Part shown: positions 63,815-64,000 of the stretch, piece by piece | Position numbering within the stretch: position 1 is the first letter of the stretch | How the letters are laid out: each line of letters opens with the position of its first letter | Notes under the pieces: model-generated | What the model was told of the DNA's origin: nothing | Database searches by the model: none | What the model saw: the letters and a program-made list of their open reading frames with translations, nothing else | Program-made: the position numbers and the translations under genes | Origin: an uncultured Agathobacter sp. | GTDB lineage: Bacteria; Bacillota; Clostridia; Lachnospirales; Lachnospiraceae | DNA: 64,000 nucleotides | Direction of reading: 5' to 3' | Assembly (NCBI GenBank): GCA_934365945.1 | Contig: CAKRNE010000001.1 | Span: forward strand, 310,001 to 374,000

Positions 63815-64000
63815 TCCACCTCCTGGCTCCTCGTACATACCACCATGCACATAACAATATATTTATCCCCGGAACTGTAATTGAAAACATTGCCGCATAC
63901 AATTTCATCATTTCTAAAGTTGTATATCTTTTTTTCATTTTTACATAATATAAAGCAAAATATGTCACCCAGCAAAGTCCACATTCTACCATATAAATCA
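63792..64000 (-). CDS. Membrane protein, partial at the window edge
   Basis: The frame is open to the right edge. The visible part has two hydrophobic segments (GLCWVTYFALYYV and MFSITVPGINILLCAWWYV) and ends RRWNEYVRDL. An internal ATG at 63990-63992 has no visible ribosome site, so the true start is probably outside the window. It overlaps the ABC ATPase by 23 bp and is likely part of the same unit. No family is recognised. Confidence 0.5.
   Translation of the reverse strand, partial: IYMVECGLCWVTYFALYYVKMKKRYTTLEMMKLYAAMFSITVPGINILLCAWWYVRGARRWNEYVRDL

Noticed and set aside
1..64000. tRNA or rRNA genes
   Set aside because: I looked for tRNA-like cloverleaf ends and rRNA landmarks in the gaps and saw none I could support.

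Overview
The window comes from a low-to-moderate GC Gram-positive anaerobe, most likely a Lachnospiraceae member close to Agathobacter (Eubacterium) rectale or Roseburia. The basis is inference: the protein sequences, the Firmicutes-type gene order rpmG-secE-nusG-rplKA-rplJL-rpoBC-rpsL-rpsG-fusA-tuf, consensus sigma-A promoters (TTGACA-N17-TATAAT) and strong AGGAGG ribosome binding sites. No marker allows a species call.

Layout. 1-2634 (minus) is the start of the S10 operon: promoter, a long structured leader, rpsJ, rplC, rplD, rplW and the first 38 codons of rplB. 2682-9688 is mixed housekeeping: a class I methyltransferase, a CorA transporter, trpS, ybaK, a PD-(D/E)XK transposase-family protein and a membrane diguanylate cyclase. 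9773-14836 is a phosphate-themed cluster: ppk, a small lipoprotein-like gene, a glycerophosphodiesterase and a UMF1-type MFS transporter. Two arrays of TTTACA boxes there have matching geometry and look like PhoP operators. 14851-21257 is a repeat-rich JetABC (Wadjet/MksBEF-like) SMC operon with no jetD; a gamma-carbonic-anhydrase-like gene follows jetC by 2 bp. 21268-24407 holds a chemotaxis receptor, a Dabb protein, a hypothetical protein and a GNAT acetyltransferase.

24553-27415 is a decayed integrative element lodged in the 3' end of tuf. A displaced, synonymously diverged tuf 3' end with its own terminator marks the far junction. Inside are a RiPP-like precursor peptide, a truncated radical-SAM gene, an MFS exporter and a 5'-truncated XRE regulator. 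27362-44224 (minus) is the str/rpoBC/rplKAJL/nusG block with several internal promoters, an L10 leader and palindromic repeat elements.

44385-48572 has an isolated FliD-like gene and a helical-bundle gene in convergent orientation. Between them sits a two-gene ATPase plus HNH nuclease cassette (Septu/PtuAB-like) bounded by 46-bp direct copies of a terminator hairpin. 48628-59213 has two paralogous ABC exporter/two-component modules with conserved 11-nt gene overlaps and a shared CTTTAG-type motif. 59261-64000 holds a DUF234-type ATPase behind a 24-bp perfect inverted repeat, ptsI-ptsH, and an ABC ATPase with a partial membrane gene cut by the window edge.

The most notable points are the cassette between duplicated terminators, the tuf-integrated RiPP remnant, the JetD-less Jet operon with three separate tandem repeat arrays, the candidate Pho regulon, and a pair of ribosomal-operon hairpin elements with compensatory stem changes. 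All family assignments are from reading motifs; no database search was run.
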